Assembly: GCF_030463535.1 (NCBI RefSeq)
Contig: NC_132878.1
Span: forward strand, 37,640,261-37,704,260
DNA length: 64,000 nt
Reading direction: 5' to 3'
DNA from: Salminus brasiliensis
Lineage: Eukaryota > Chordata > Actinopteri > Characiformes > Bryconidae
Shown here: one piece after another, positions 44,890 through 58,043 of the stretch
How the letters are laid out: each line of letters begins with the position of its first letter
How positions within the stretch are numbered: the stretch's first letter is position 1
Translations under genes and position numbers: made by a program
The notes under the pieces: model-generated
What the model was told of the DNA's origin: nothing
Database searches by the model: none
The model's input: the letters and a program-made list of their open reading frames with translations, nothing else

Positions 44890-47800
44890 CCTGCTCTGCT
44901 GCCCAAGCATGGCGCACATTTTCTGCCTGCTTTCAGCCTGAAGCCCTATGTAGCCCTGACGGACTTCCTCTGAGGACCTAACTCATAATATCGGAATGAG
45001 AGCGGAGTCAGAAAGAAGGAGAGCTTCCTGCTGCTCCATTTCTTTCACTTTCACCCAGTCTTCCCTCTGTCACTCTTTAGATCGCTGTCAGAGCGAAGTA
45101 CCAGTCAGTCTTTCACCGCCCCTGTTCTTACCAGCGCACTCACATCACTGTCATCTCCTAGGCATTTCTCCCTACCAGGCTGTCCTTCTGTCAGAGGCGA
45201 TCAGTGCATGGTCTTCAAAGAAGCTCTCTCTTTTTTTTTTCTCTCAGTTTCAAACTTTTACACCCCTAAAAACCTGATTGCCTGTAACTTTTGCTAGAAC
45301 ATTCTGTTTTTACCTCTCTGTCCCCATCCTTCCATTTCTTCCCCTCCTCTTTCTTTCTCTTCAATCAGGCGGTGAGCTTTCCTGGTGATTTCAGCTACGC
45401 TGCCGCTGGATTGATCTTTCTGGAGTACACTGCTAGTGCTCAGTGGTCAGCGGAGCTGCTAGTCATTACCTACGGGGGCCAGCTCAAGAGCTACCTGGTC
45501 AGGTAAACTTGCTAAACACACACCAGGGGCTCAGATAAGCATTTAATTATGATGAGGACAAGCTATACCTAAAGGGTTATTCTCATGAACATGAGGAGTA
45601 CTGGGACCCAACCAGAAAAGATGTTTGGATTTACAGTGACCTGCACAAGTTTGGGCACTCTGGTCAAAATGTCTGTGATCATGCATAGTTAAGCGAGTGA
45701 CTTGATACCTCAAAAGACATAAAGTAAGAGATTCTTTCATACTTTAAGCAAGATTCATTTTTACATCTTTTAAAGTTGCAAATGTTTGGGCACCCTGCTA
45801 AGAGTCTGTCAGTTCATGTTTGGGGAATTCGCAGGTATTGAATAGAATTATGCTTATTGAGGCCTAAAGCAGTATCAATCCTGCAAGCAGTTTGCCGTGT
45901 TTTATTAGTTTTCCAGACTTGACCTCCACTGGTCCTCTTTAACTAAAATTTTGTAATTACATTATAAACTGAGAAAACCTTTTTAAAAGCTTTGAAAGCT
46001 TTTGGAAGCTTTGAAATTTGCATTACCTGGCCTTTTCTAGCAGTGGTTGTGAGCAATCCATAGCCCTAACAAGCAAATTAAGGTCTGAGATCATGGAAAA
46101 AGTTATCAGAGAGCTCAAATCTCTTGCTGTGCAACTTTTATGTGTTGCTAAGTTTTTTACTTTTTCATTGTAAAATTGCACATTACAAAAACCAATATCA
46201 CTAATCTTGCTTAAAATGTTGAAAAGGATGTTTCAGATTTGCCTTTAATGCCTTATGGAGATCAGCTCATCTTATACTCACGTAAATATCCACAGTACCA
46301 GCAATTTTATTAGCACTATATTTGGAGTGGTCCTTTGTAGATGATTAATAAACTTTTAAAACAGAGTATCAGTAACATGTCAACAACATATCCAGAAATA
46401 GCAGCAGTAAAGCATCCTATCCCTTACCTCAATCCAAAACCCAGTTCTAACCATCATCCTGGCCCTAATTCTAACCTTAACCCCAACCCAAAACCTAGTT
46501 CTAACCTTTATTCTTACACTAATCCTTACCATAACCCTAACCCAGAACCTAGTTCTAACCATCACCCTGTCCCTAATCCTAACCTTAACCCCAACCCAAA
46601 ACCTAGTTCCAACCTTTATCCTGACTCTAATCCTTACCATAACCCTAACCCAAAACCTAGTTCTAACCATCATCCTGTCCCTAATCCTAACCTTAACCCC
46701 AACCCAAAACCTAATCCTAACCTTCATCCTAGCCCTAATCCTAACCTTAATCCCAACCCAAACCCGTATGCTAACCCTCATCCTGGCCCTTAACCTAACC
46801 CCAACCCAAAACCTAATCCTAACCCTCACACTGGCCTCTTAATCTCAGTCTAATCCAGTTAATTTCCAGTTCCAGACTGGTGTCAGCAGCAGCAGCTGGT
46901 TGAGGATGTTGAGGTGGTCTGTATTAGACCTATTAGATAATGAGCGATTTCTCAGGTAAACATCTACAGATCTGAACCTGGACTCCCCAGATAAAGTGAA
47001 GAACAGCTGAATTCAGTAGACATCTCCAATAAAAGTCTCTTCATGATCTACTGAAGGTCCAGATGCTGCTCCATCACTGAGATGTAGTTGATCTGCTACT
47101 GAGAGTCTGAGGAGTGCTTATTTAATCTAAAACGGAAACACTCCAAATAAAACATGCCCAGAATTCTGCCCAAGGGTACCCAAACTGTTGCATGCCACAA
47201 ACAGTAATAACTGGTTTAATCATTTCAAAAATCTGAACAATTTAGTTGAACAAAATGTCAAATTTAAAGGAAGTAATTATGAAAAAATGTATTCACCTTC
47301 TTATCAGTTTGAGGTTTGCTAGTTGCACCTGAACAGGTTTTAACACAGAACGTAAGTGACGGAACCAGAAGTGTGTTGTTAATTAACACCTCGAACTTTG
47401 GAGAGTGTTAGTGATTGCAACGCTGCCCCAAATCTCTGCGTCAACAAGAGCAGGTGTTCGGATGTAGTGTGGGTCTGTGCTTGTAACATGCTGTGATGTA
47501 AGAGTCTTGGGAGCAACTGAAAACAATTCCCACCAAAGTAAATCCCAGTTTTTCAGTTCTGTCAAATGTAATTCCGTAAAATTGATGCGGAAAAAGGCCG
47601 GCCATAGATTTCTTTGGCGGACTTTGTTTTTAGAGGAAAACATGTAAAGTGCTCTCAGCGCTGCATATCTTCAACTTTTCAAAGTCTTGGAGTTCGTCTC
47701 ATTTCAGATGACTGGTTTCAAGAGAGCGCATTTAATAAATAAATAAATAATTAAAAAAAAGAAAAAAATTAACTCTTAGTTCTGGGTGTCCTCAGTGGGA

Positions 47801-50800
47801 CACTTTGAAGTCTTGGATGAAAGCTGTTTTTCCTCAGTAACCCTCATTGCTGTCGTTTGTGGACACCATTGTGATTTGGGGTTTTAAAGCCATTTGTAAA
47901 CCTTTCGTGGAATATTGGAATGGTTTGCCCAAGACATTTAAGACATGCAAGCCACCCAAAATTTAGCACCCAAGAGCCTTATAAACCACCATTGTCCTTG
48001 GCCTTTTAAACATTTTTTTTGAATACACGTACTTGCAGGTTCCAACCCAACTGAAAATATAATATAATATAATATAATATAAATATGCTTGGGTTTTCTT
48101 TTGTTGTTTTCCACTCAAGCTATATGGTTAGTGCAGCTGTCAAGCAGCGGAGGCTTTGACACAATTCGGGGCTTGCAAGTGGCTGCTGCTACTGTTTCTA
48201 GCTTTGCGACACACGATGGCAGCAAGTCATCCGGTGTCAGAAACCTCATAATGGAAAACCATATCTCCTTGCCTTTTTTTGTTTGTTTGTTTTTACTAAC
48301 ACTGTCAGTTCATAGACAAAAACAACCTGTTATGCATTTATTGTTATGCTGTCATCTTAAAAAAAATAAAATAAATAATAATAAAAAATATATGTGCAAC
48401 TTTTTGGCCCACACCAGTTTAGTCCCGTCCACTCAGATCAGGTTTTCACCTGATTTTTAACCATGTGCTATATATAGGATGAACAGAACGCATTCAGTGA
48501 TCCTTTAAAGTATGAATCCTAATACTCCTAATACTGCATTGTCTAATAGGATTTATTTATTTTTTTTGTCGTTTGTATTTGACCTTCAGCATGGGAACCA
48601 ATCAGGGCTTTCAGGAGAGCCACACCTTCAGCTTTTCCAACCATTATTGTAATGGCGTGACGGTGGCGATCTACCATCCAGGCCACAGGTGAGTGCCGAG
48701 TCAGAAATCCCAGAAAAGTAGCTTCACGTTTTAGAATCTGCTACAAACTGTCTCCACTTGACCGTACAGGGGTGAATACCCCAGAAACGATCAGTCTTGG
48801 CTTATAACGGACAAGCTAATGAAGAACTTAAGAAAAGAACCCAGTCATGTCAGCCAAGCTTAATAAATCAGTTTAGCGGACTTCTCCCCTGAAGCAGCGA
48901 TTCCTAACCACCAGCAATCGAAACATGAGTCATCGAATTCCACTTGAGTCAAATACACAGTATGCCTTCCCTGTGGCAGACTAGGGTCGATTTCCTGGGC
49001 AGACAAGCCCACCGCTTTACACCACAAAAAATCCCACCTGTGTAACATCATTCAAACATAAGTCACTCTGAATAGGAGTGTCAGCCAAATGCCTTAAGAA
49101 AAGAAACACATCCATGTGTGGGTAACAGCACTATTATTTTACTAATTCTAAAATCTGGTGGATAAGGCTTAATTTTCATCTCCAAACATAGGCATAAACA
49201 TAAGTTTCAAATGTCTCTAAATGCTTCATCTGCCCATAATTCATAAACACAACAGAACTGAAATAGGGTTCCACAAATATAACATGCACTGATCACCCGT
49301 AATGTTACCACCACTTACCTAATAGCGAGTAAATCCCCCTTGTGCCACTACAACAGATCTGATATTTTAAGGTATGAACTCCCTGTGTGTTGGGGTATCT
49401 GGCTCCAAGACATTAACAACAAATAATCTATAGCATCAATGAGCCTTAGGTGCCCATGACCCTGTCGCTGGTTCATGGGTTGATTTTTCTTGAAGCAGTT
49501 TTGGTAGGTACTGACCACTGCATACTGGGAACACCCCACAAGACCTAGTGGCTTAGTGGTTTGGAGATACTCTGACCAGTTATCAGAACATCACAGTTTG
49601 GCTCTTGTCAGAGTGCCTCAAATCCTATATGTTTACCCATTTTCCTGCTTTTGACACACCACTTTCAAGTATGGACTGTTCACCCACTGTCTAATACATC
49701 CACCCCTTGACAGATGCCTCTCTCTCTCTCTCTCGCTCTTATAACTATAATGAATTGAAGACTTGTATTATGTATGTATGTATGTTCTATGTTCTGCAGT
49801 TCTCCACAGCCATGGCTTGGTTAGGTTTTTTTAAGTCTATAGTGCATTACAAAGTTTTTAAAGACATGTCTGATGATTTACCAGACTGCAACAAGTGTAA
49901 TCAAGAACTCATGATGGGTTTAAAAAAAAAAAAAGCCTTTAAAAAGTGGGATTTTTTTCTGGGGAACAGGCCAGTCTAGTGTGTAACCTGTCACCAGGGG
50001 GCAGTCTTAGTCCAGTGTGAGTGTGTGTATACGTGTGTATGTGGATGTGACTGGATTAGCTGTGGGGCAGCCTGCTTTCTCGTCTTATCGCCTCCTCACA
50101 CTGGTCTTTGGCTTAACTGATGAGAAGTTTCTAGAAGGTCTGGCTTTGACACAGGCCTCTTCTCCCTCTTTCTCGTTCTCATTTGCCCGAAACTGCAGAC
50201 CTTTTTTCTCTCTCCAGCTCAGCTCCATCTTTCTCTCGCTCTTCCACTGCTCCTCGCTCCTTCAAACGCTCCTTCCGTTCTCACAGTGGGTGTGTGTATG
50301 TGTGTTTGTGTGATGGTCTCTGAAATTTAGAAAAGGACATGACCCTCTGGCCTGTCTGTGCTGCACAGCTCTGCTCTGTCTGTTTGTCCCAGCTGTTTGT
50401 CCCAGTTTATATCCTGAAGCCTGAAGTGTTATTCTGTGCCTGGCTTGGGGGCAACTGAAAAACATGGTGTAAGATCTGGGTGAAATGAATATTAATATTA
50501 TTTGATATCACGTTAATTTAGGAAAATAATTGTTCGCTAGAGTTAGTGTATGTTAAACCTGTCAGCTGTTAAACCTAAAAGCCTGTCTTAGACTGTCTGG
50601 CTGGTTTAACTCTGGCTTAAACAGACTGAGACAGGCTAACTCTGGCTGTCAGGTTTAACTTCACTTTAAACAGACTAACAGTTTTAACTCCGACGTAAGA
50701 CAGGCTAACTCTTTGGCTGCCTTAGTCTGAGGTTAAAGTTGTTAGTCTGTTTGAACCTAAATTAAACCTTTTAGCCAGAGTTAAGTCAAGTCAAGTCAAG

Positions 50801-53800
50801 TGGGTTTTATTGTCATTTCAACTACATACAGAGTACACAGTGAAACGAAACAACGTTCCTCCAGGACCATGGTGCAACATAGACACAGTGCACACAGAAC
50901 ACAAGTGCAACACAAACAAGTGCGGACACTGTCTTAGTCTGAGTTAAAGCTGAATAAGGCTGGCAGGTTTAACTCCAGCTTAAACAGAACAATTCTCGCC
51001 AACATCCCAGACTGAGACAAGGTAACTTTTTGGTTATCAGGGTTAACTCAGACTTAAATAGACTGTCTTAGTCTGAGGTTAAAGCTGTTAGTCTGTTTGA
51101 ACCTAAATTAAACCTTTTAGCCAGAGTAAGCCTGTCTTAGTCTGAGTTGAAAAGAGTTAGGCTAACTCTGGCTGGCAGGTTTAACTTTTAAACGAAATAA
51201 TTCTTGACAACATCTCAGACTAAGACAGGCTAAAAGATTTAACTCTGAGTTAAACAGACTAACAGTTTTAACTCTGACTAAGACAGGCAAATTCTGGCTA
51301 AAATATTTAACTCAGGCTTAAACAAACCAAAAGTTTTAACTTCGACTAAGACAGGCTAACTCTGGCTAAAATATTAAACTCAGGCTTAAACACACCAACA
51401 GCATTATCTCAGAATAAGACAGGCTAACTTTTGCTAAAAGATTTAACTCAGGCTTAAACAGACTGTCTCCATCTGAGTTAAACCTATTAGCCTGTCTAAA
51501 AAGTAAAAAGTTTATATTAAAAATAGTTGCCACCATGTTTGCCCATTAGCTTTGCCTTAGCAGGTTATCACAGTAGGCTATATTTTGTTTCCTACTCAAA
51601 ATATTTCTATAGTTTAGTCAGGAACATTCATATCTATGTCTGCGTTTGGACCTAGTGGATATGATAAAATGCAGTACTGTATGTGCAAACACTAAAGCTG
51701 AGCAAAGTAAAAGAACCAATAATGTGCATCACTCACTAAAGTCAGAGTGGTTATAGAGTTCTCTCTCTGAAGCTGAGGGGTAGAAGCAGCTTTTTGTGGT
51801 GATTTGATTCTGTTATCTGTCAGAGGAAAGAGATGAAATATGAGGTGTGCTGGTTGCGAGGGGTCAGTGGTGATTATTGAAGATCTTTTCTTGATGTGCT
51901 TAATGTGCAGGGATTGCGCTGACGGGACGTCTGATGTGATAATTTGTGAAGCCCCCCTCCCATATGTTCTATCCTTCCTCTTTCCTCTTAATAGCTGAGT
52001 CAGTATGGCCATACCAGCCTGTTATACATCACTGTCACCTTTATCTAGAGCTGCAAAAAACAAATATTTTGATATTTGATTATTCAGGTGAATAATCTGC
52101 AAAAAATTCATAGCATAGAACAAACAAATAAATAAACACATGGGATGATCTTTTTAACATGAGGTGCAGAAACAATTACAGAACAACAACAACAACAACG
52201 AGGACAGAGCTTATAACAGATAGGTAGAACGGTTCCACAAACACTTATATAGTGGCTCTTATATAGTGCTGTTTAAATGATGGGTCCTATAATGATGATA
52301 AAGGGAAGTGTCTTTCAGCATGTAATGAAGTCTGATGTTATGGAAACACCAGTAAACTGAGCTGTGTTTCACCACTACAGTGCTGTGTTTCGTAACTGTG
52401 GAGCTGTGTTTCACCACTACAGTGCTGTGTTTCGTAACTGTGGAGCTGTGTTTCACCACTACAGCGCTGTTTCGCAACTGCGGAGCTGTGTTTCACCACT
52501 ACAGTGCTGTGTTTCGCAACTGCGGAGCTGTGTTTCACCACTACAGTGCTGTGTTTCGCAAATGCGGAGCTGTGTTTCGCAACTGCGGAGCTGTGTTTCG
52601 CAACTGCGGAGCTGTGTTTCACCACTACAGTGCTGTGTTTCGCACCTGCGGAATTGTGTTTCGCAACTGCGGAGCTGTGTTTCGCAACTGCGGAGCTGTG
52701 TTTCACCACTACAGTGCTGTGTTTCGCAACTGCGGAGCTGTGTTTCACCACTATAGTGCTGTTTCGCAAATGCGGAGCTGTGTTTCACCACTACTGTGCT
52801 GTGTTTCGCGAATGCGGAGCTGTGTTTCACCACTACCGTGCTGTGTTTTGCAACTGCGGAGCAGTGTTTCGCCACTACAGTGCTGTGTTTCGCAACTGCG
52901 GAGCTGTGTTTCGCAACTGCAGTGCTGTGTTTCGCAACTGCGGAGCTGTGTTTCACCACTACAGTGCTGTGTTTCGCCACTACAGTGCTGTGTTTCGCAA
53001 CTGCGGAGCTGTGTTTCACCACTACAGTGCTGTGTTTCGCAAATGCGGAGCTGTGTTTCACCCCTACAGTGCTGTGTTTCGCACCTGCGGAGTTGTGTTT
53101 CGCAACTGCAGAGCTGTGTTTCACCACTACAGTGCTGTGTTTCGCAAATGCGGAGCTGTGTTTCACCACTACAGTGCTGTGTTTCGCAAATGCGGAGCTG
53201 TGTTTCACCACTACAGTGCTGTGTTTCGCAAATGCGGAGCTGTGTTTCACCACTACAGTGCTGTGTTTCGCAACTGCGGAGCTGTGTTTCGCAAATGCGG
53301 AGTTGTGTTTCGCAACTGCGGAGCTGTGTTTCACCACTACGGTGCTGTGTTTCGCACCTGCGGAGTTGTGTTTCGCAACTGCGTAGTTGTGTTTCGCAAC
53401 TGCGTAGTTGTGTTTCGCAACTGCGTAGTTGTGTTTCGCAACTGCGGAGTTGTGTTTCGCAACTGCGGAGTTGTGTTTCGCAACTGCGGAGTTGTGTTTC
53501 GCAAATGCGGAGCTGTGTTTCACCACTACAGTGCTGTGTTTCGCCACTACAGTGCTGTGTTTCGCACCTGCGGAGTTGTGTTTCGCAACTGCGGAGTTGT
53601 GTTTCGCAACTGCGGAGTTGTGTTTCGCACCTGCGGAGTTGTGTTTCGCAACTACAGTGCTGTGTTTCGCAACTGCGGAGCTGTGTTTCACCACTACAGT
53701 GCTGTGTTTCGCAAATGCGGAGCTGTGTTTCACCACTACAGTGCTGTGTTTCGCAAATGCGGAGCTGTGTTTCACCACTACAGTGCTGTGTTTCGCACCT

Positions 53801-56800
53801 GCGGAGTTGTGTTTCGCACCTGCGGAGTTGTGTTTCGCACCTGCGGAGTTGTGTTTCGCAACTGCGGAGCTGTGTTTCACCACTACAGTGCTGTGTTTCG
53901 CACCTGCGGAGTTGTGTTTCGCACCTGCGGAGTTGTGTTTCGCACCTGCGGAGTTGTGTTTCGCAACTGCGGAGCTGTGTTTCACCACTACAGTGCTGTG
54001 TTTCGCACCTGCGGAGTTGTGTTTCGCACCTGCGGAGTTGTGTTTCGCACCTGCGGAGTTGTGTTTCGCAACTGCGGAGCTGTGTTTCACCACTACAGTG
54101 CTGTGTTTCGCAACTGCGGAGCTGTGTTTCACCACTACAGTGCTGTGTTTCGCAAATGCGGAGCTGTGTTTCACCACTACAGTGCTGTGTTTCGCACCTG
54201 CGGAGTTGTGTTTCACCACTACAGTGCTGTGTTTCGCAAATGCGGAGCTGTGTTTCACCACTACAGTGCTGTGTTTCGCACCTGCGGAGTTGTGTTTCGC
54301 AACTGCGGAGCTGTGTTTCACCACTACAGTGCTGTGTTTCGCAACTGCGGAGCTGTGTTTCGCAACTGCGGAGCTATGTTTCGCAACTGCGGAGCTGGGT
54401 TTCACCACTGCGGAGCTGGGTTTCGCAACTGCAGTGCTGGGTTTCGCAACTGCGGAGCTGGGTTTCACCACTGCAGAGCTGGGTTTCGCAACTGCAGTGC
54501 TGGGTTTCGCAACTGCGGAGCTGTGTTTCACCACTGCGGAGCTGGGTTTCGTAACTGCAGTGCTGGGTTTCGCCACTACAGTGCTGGGTTTCGCAACTGC
54601 GGAGCTGTGTTTCACCACTACAGTGCTGTGTTTCGCAACTGCGGAGCTGTGTTTCGCAACTGCGGAGCTATGTTTCGCCAACTGCAGTGCTGGGTTTCAC
54701 CACTGCAGTGCTGGGTTTCGCAACTGCGGAGCTGTGTTTCACCACTGCGGAGCTGGGTTTCGCAACTGCGGAGCTGTGTTTCACCACTGCGGAGCTGGGT
54801 TTCGCAACTGCAGTGCTGGGTTTCTCAACTGCGGAGCTGTGTTTCACCAAGAACAAAAAAACAAACAAAAAAAACAACAACATTTGATCTGACTGATGGA
54901 ACAGGGTGGCAGGTCCAGACACAAATGATTTGTAGTTCTCAAATACAGAGCAGTTTGATTTGAGCTGCTTTTCTAAACAAAGCAGTTGCAGGATTTTTTG
55001 GGGGGAGTTTAGGCTCAGTTGTGGTCGTATTAGTTGTGCAATGGTGGTAAATGTGTCTGTGTTCTCTCTCTTAGGTTGCTGCTGGTGGGCGGCTGTGAAT
55101 CAAGCGACAGCAACTCCTCCAGGGCCACTCGCTGCGGCATCACTGCTTGGAGGGTGTTATCCGGGTCACCCTACTATAAACAAGTGACCAGTTATGAAGA
55201 CGACGTTGGTGCGGTAAGGCGCACGCACACTTCCGCATGCACGCACGCACAGAGGGAATTGTCCATTAAGTGCAGATAACTTAATTTAAAATTTCCCCAG
55301 ACTTGTTCACCGCCGACTGATAATGGTTGTAATTTGCAAGGCAGGAGAATAATTAAATATTCTGAATAAATTTGTTAATTAATGGAGATGGTAATCACAA
55401 TGTCTCGGTTCTGTCCAGTCCCAGAGGAGAGGCCTTTTCAGGATGCCTAGTTTTAGACTCTTTGCCAGGCAAAACAACGAGCAGGTAATTACTTTTTCTT
55501 TCCCTTGTGCTTTCTCTACACCTTTTTGTCTTATAGACTTTCAGTGAAATAATGGACTGCTTATCAGCGCTATGTTGTTAATTACTTACATTTGTATTGT
55601 TTTATAGAATAGTCTGTAGTAGGTCTTTGACTTGGCTGTTTGTATCTGTGTACTCTACTGTTCAAACATTTGGAATTACAGCGCTTTTATTCATTATTTA
55701 TATATTAATAAAAGTTTGAACCAAGTTGAAAGATTGCTTGTCACATACATAGTCATGCACGGCATAATTAGTGGTGAAATGCTTGGAGAACTGTCCGCTC
55801 GCATGAAACAATCAACAAAACAAGGAACAAATTTAACAAAATTGAATAGACTTGCACAAAATGGACATTTTTTTTTTAATCAGGGGTATTAAAAAGAGTT
55901 TATCCTGCTTTAGTTGGAGTCTGTCCTAGGGGGAAGGCTTTCTACAAGATTATGGAGAATTGCTGTGGGGAACTGATTGCTTTCAGTGACAAGAGCATTA
56001 CTGAGGTCAAGATGTTGGATGATCACCACCCCACATCATCACCAACTTCCCAACTCCTCCCAAAAGCACTGAATGGGACACCATTCCATCATTTGCTTCA
56101 CAGCTCAATGCTGGGGGCTTTACATCCCTCTAGCCCACACCTGGCATTAGGCATGCTGCCAGTAGGCTCATGTTTATCTGCTCCAGAGAGTGCTAGTCTA
56201 TCAACAGTATTCCATATGGGGACTAGACAAGCTGTGTATGTGCATTTGTACAAATTGGTGCAGCTTAAGAGTCATACAACCCTGGAAATTTGATTAGCTC
56301 TTATCAGCATGAGATTCTAATATTTCAGTCGTGTTTAAGTCATCCACAACTGTTCATCATTCTGGACACTTTTAAAATGACCCTACTGATTTATCTGGAA
56401 CCTGTGACGTGCATTCATTTATCTGCATCTTGAGTGTTCATTCTTTATATTGGTGTTTGGTTGTCTGTTTAGTTTTAAGTATATGTGCTGTTTTAATTAA
56501 GCCACAAAGGTTGCAGCCTAACCTACAATACATTTCATCAGACCTTTTAAATAGAGTTATCAGAGCATATATAGAGTCTTACACATGGCCACAGAAGCTA
56601 AAAGACTAGATTTACCTGAAAAAATCACCAATTGAATTGGCTGACAAATAAGAAATCTGCTTAGTTAACAGGTCTACAATTCTGGGAAATGGTGAGTTAA
56701 GTGAGTAGAAGATGAACTGATCTATAAAGAGGAGCAAGAGACCTAAACACACCTCGAAAGGTGAAAGCTAAAGATTTTGCTATGGCCCTCACGGTCCCCA

Positions 56801-57419
56801 AACCTCCTGAAAACTTTAAAATATTAAATACATGTTTCATCTTTAACTTCATACCTTTTTTTAAAATCAGATCATTTTTATACACTTAGCTATACATAGT
56901 ACAAGAAATAGCATGGGGTGCCCAAACCTTTGCATGCCATCTACCATTGAGGCACTCTATCAAGTTGCACCCACTACTGTTACAGATGTGCAAATGCGCA
57001 TGCTCACACACACAGCTTCTCTGTAGAAAAGTACTGGCAATAGAGGATATAAATGAACTATTGGCACAATATCTAATGCCAGACATGGGCTAGAGGGGTA
57101 TAAAGCCCCCCCAAGCATTGAGTTGTGGAGCAGTGGAACTGTGTTCTCTGGAATGATGGTGCTTCATCCAATTCTCCTAGTAGAGTAAGCCTTCCCTGGA
57201 CAGTACACAGTCACTCCAAGAAAACCATTGATTTCAGAAGAAACAATGAATGAGCAGGTGTCCCAATACTTTTGTCCGAATAGTGTATGTCTAATAACAT
57301 CAGACAGCAGGTGTTAGCGAAAGTGATACTTCATATCCTTGGGGAACAGTGGCTCTATATTTTTTATTGACAGCATATCTACAGTGTCTGGATATGTATT
57401 CTTTAGTGTGTGTTTGCAC

Positions 57420-57463
<44 letters not shown>

Positions 57464-57989
57464 GACTCAGGACGGCGTGTTTAGGATGAGCGTTTCTCCT
57501 GATGCTTCAACGCTGGCTGTAATCCACTTCTCGGGCACGCTCAGTCTGTGGGACGTTCCATCGCTCAAGCAGAGGAGCAGCTGGATGCAGGAGGAGCAGG
57601 TAATGAACTCCCTCTGCTGGGTGTCAGCAAGCCGCGAGCCGTGGCCAGCACAGGTGCAGTGGTGTGCGTGAGTGTGTGCTTGTTTTCATTCATTTAGTGA
57701 AATCAGAGCAAAATAAAAAGTGTCTTGTGATTTTAGGACCCACAGAATGGTTCTGGGTTTTTGATTTTGTTGTTCTGACATATTGATAGTTACCTGTTTA
57801 CAATACATAGCACACACATGTATTACCTCCCTGTTCTGACGTTATATAAAAATGTGTGTATTTTTAGTGCTCTTGTGGCACACAGTACAGCTATACTGGT
57901 CGTATGGCTGATTTAGACGCCTCTGTGTATTCAGCACAGGTGCTGTGACTTCACACAGAGCAGCTTAGCACAGTGAACAATCTCTTTAC

Positions 57990-58043
<54 letters not shown>

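Noticed and set aside
46341..46829. Open frames of about 150 codons on both strands (NPNPNP-type and RVRIRV-type)
   Set aside because: Translation of the telomere-like repeat; period divisible by 3.
52361..54850. CRISPR-like array
   Set aside because: Units are contiguous without unique spacers, and the genome is vertebrate.
52380..54963. Open frames of 487-819 codons on both strands
   Set aside because: They are products of a stop-free 21-base repeat, overlap one another in several frames and strands, and lie within an NBAS intron flanked by solid exons.
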